64,000 nt of DNA from Echinostoma caproni. Lineage: Eukaryota; Platyhelminthes; Trematoda; Plagiorchiida; Echinostomatidae. Positions 63,180 to 64,000 of the stretch are shown one piece after another (positions within the stretch are counted from its first letter, which is position 1; the number at the start of each line of letters is the position of its first letter). The stretch spans positions 1-64,000 of the forward strand of contig UZAN01040112.1 in the NCBI GenBank assembly GCA_900618425.1, in the 5' to 3' direction. The position numbers and the translations under genes were made by a program. The notes under the pieces were generated by a model that saw only the letters and a program-made list of their open reading frames with translations, made no database searches and was not told the DNA's origin.

Positions 63180-64000
63180 GTAAATAAGGACCGTACGATA
63201 GCGTTTTTATCTCAAACAACAACTAAATTATTGAATAATGAAGCTTGGCAGCCGGCAGGCTATCGTGTCTACCGTAGGGAAATCCTATGCTCGAATCCTG
63301 TTACCACAGCTCAGTTTCCCCATTTTTTGTATTTCTCCAGGCAGCCTCGGACTAACTGAAGTACTCTTTCTGAAGTAGACTATGAATTTGTGTACACAAT
63401 AAATAAGAAGGATGTAAAAACAATAATCTTATGACCTACGCTTATATTTCTTCATCTTCTATAGGTGACACGAAAAGATCAGCTTTCTCGATGGTACAAC
63501 ATGATACTAGGTTACACTCGAAACTGAAATATTTCTTTCCTGACAGAAATTTCAACAAAAAACAGAATTATGAAATGATACGATATATTTGCGTAATAAT
63601 AATGCAGCATCTCAGTCGCTGCTTACTGTAGCAAAAATGGGATATGCATCTAATGGTACACGGAGCCATGATAAGTGGTAAGGGAAAATAGTTTGACACA
63701 CTGCCGGGATAAAGCCAAAAGCAGATTGTTCTTTACCTTAGCATGAAGCAGGTTTCAGTCGTTTGATCTCTATCGCCTGCACATGGCGTAGTAACCGCAA
63801 CCATCAGGCCAAACAGATAACTGTGAATAATTTATCGTGATCGTCCTGATAGCTCATTACCTATACATTCCTGGCGATTGATAATGCAGGAATATTTTAG
63901 CTTTCGGCTATGATTGCATAAATGTTCCTGGCGCTGACCTCGCGCTGAACCCGTTTATATATAAACTCTGCCATTCGGTTTCATAACTGTCGTTCCGTTC
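63180..64000. other. Putative intron or intergenic sequence
   Basis: It follows the candidate splice donor. A B-box-like word (GCTCGAATCC) is at 63289 with a TGGCAGCCGG word upstream at 63247, a possible tRNA-derived repeat. A TATATATAAA word at 63957 lies 44 bases from the window end and could be a core promoter for a gene outside the window; neither is convincing. Confidence 0.4.

Overview
This 64-kb window is eukaryotic, A+T-rich and almost gene-free. It has no bacterial gene packing or ribosome-binding sites, only short decayed reading frames, many microsatellites and a mixed set of fossil retroelements. The combination of Penelope-like elements, non-LTR elements with RTE/SR2-like and CR1-like reverse transcriptase ends, a TTGAC-type LINE tail and hammerhead-like repeats suggests a platyhelminth, most likely a digenean fluke. 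The genus cannot be decided from sequence alone. The assembly holds one 966-base N gap and four single-N joints (6830, 28458, 45758, 53021), three of which distort features.

Layout: 1-6.6 kb is non-coding. A 5'-truncated Penelope-like element (PLE1) lies at 6626-7194. A DDE transposase fossil of the IS630/Tc1/mariner type lies at 12050-12969. A tRNA-derived SINE-like unit is at 17301-17465, followed by a short minus-strand LINE tail near 17.75 kb. A minus-strand reverse transcriptase fragment lies at 20751-21102. A second Penelope-like element with a GIY-YIG domain (PLE2) lies at 27958-28901 and contains an apparent false tandem duplication around a single N. An RTE/SR2-like RT fossil lies at 38491-39400, a CR1-like element with a large internal deletion at 41810-42919, and the longest element, a LINE with endonuclease and reverse transcriptase, at 51238-53943. 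A weak P-element-like transposase fragment is near 54.75 kb. The only candidate host exon is at 62712-63179: C-type-lectin-like and followed by a hydrophobic segment.

The most interesting structure is shared by the two Penelope-like copies. Each is a 5'-truncated body whose own 5' end is repeated in inverted orientation at its 3' end, and each is bounded by a 12-13 bp direct repeat that looks like a target-site duplication. Separately, three plus-strand sites (34.1, 41.2 and 46.5 kb) share a hammerhead-ribozyme-like core joined to a conserved 3' motif, which suggests a dispersed ribozyme-derived repeat. No intact host gene or functional operon-like grouping is visible; the window reads as intergenic or intronic DNA shaped by transposon decay.
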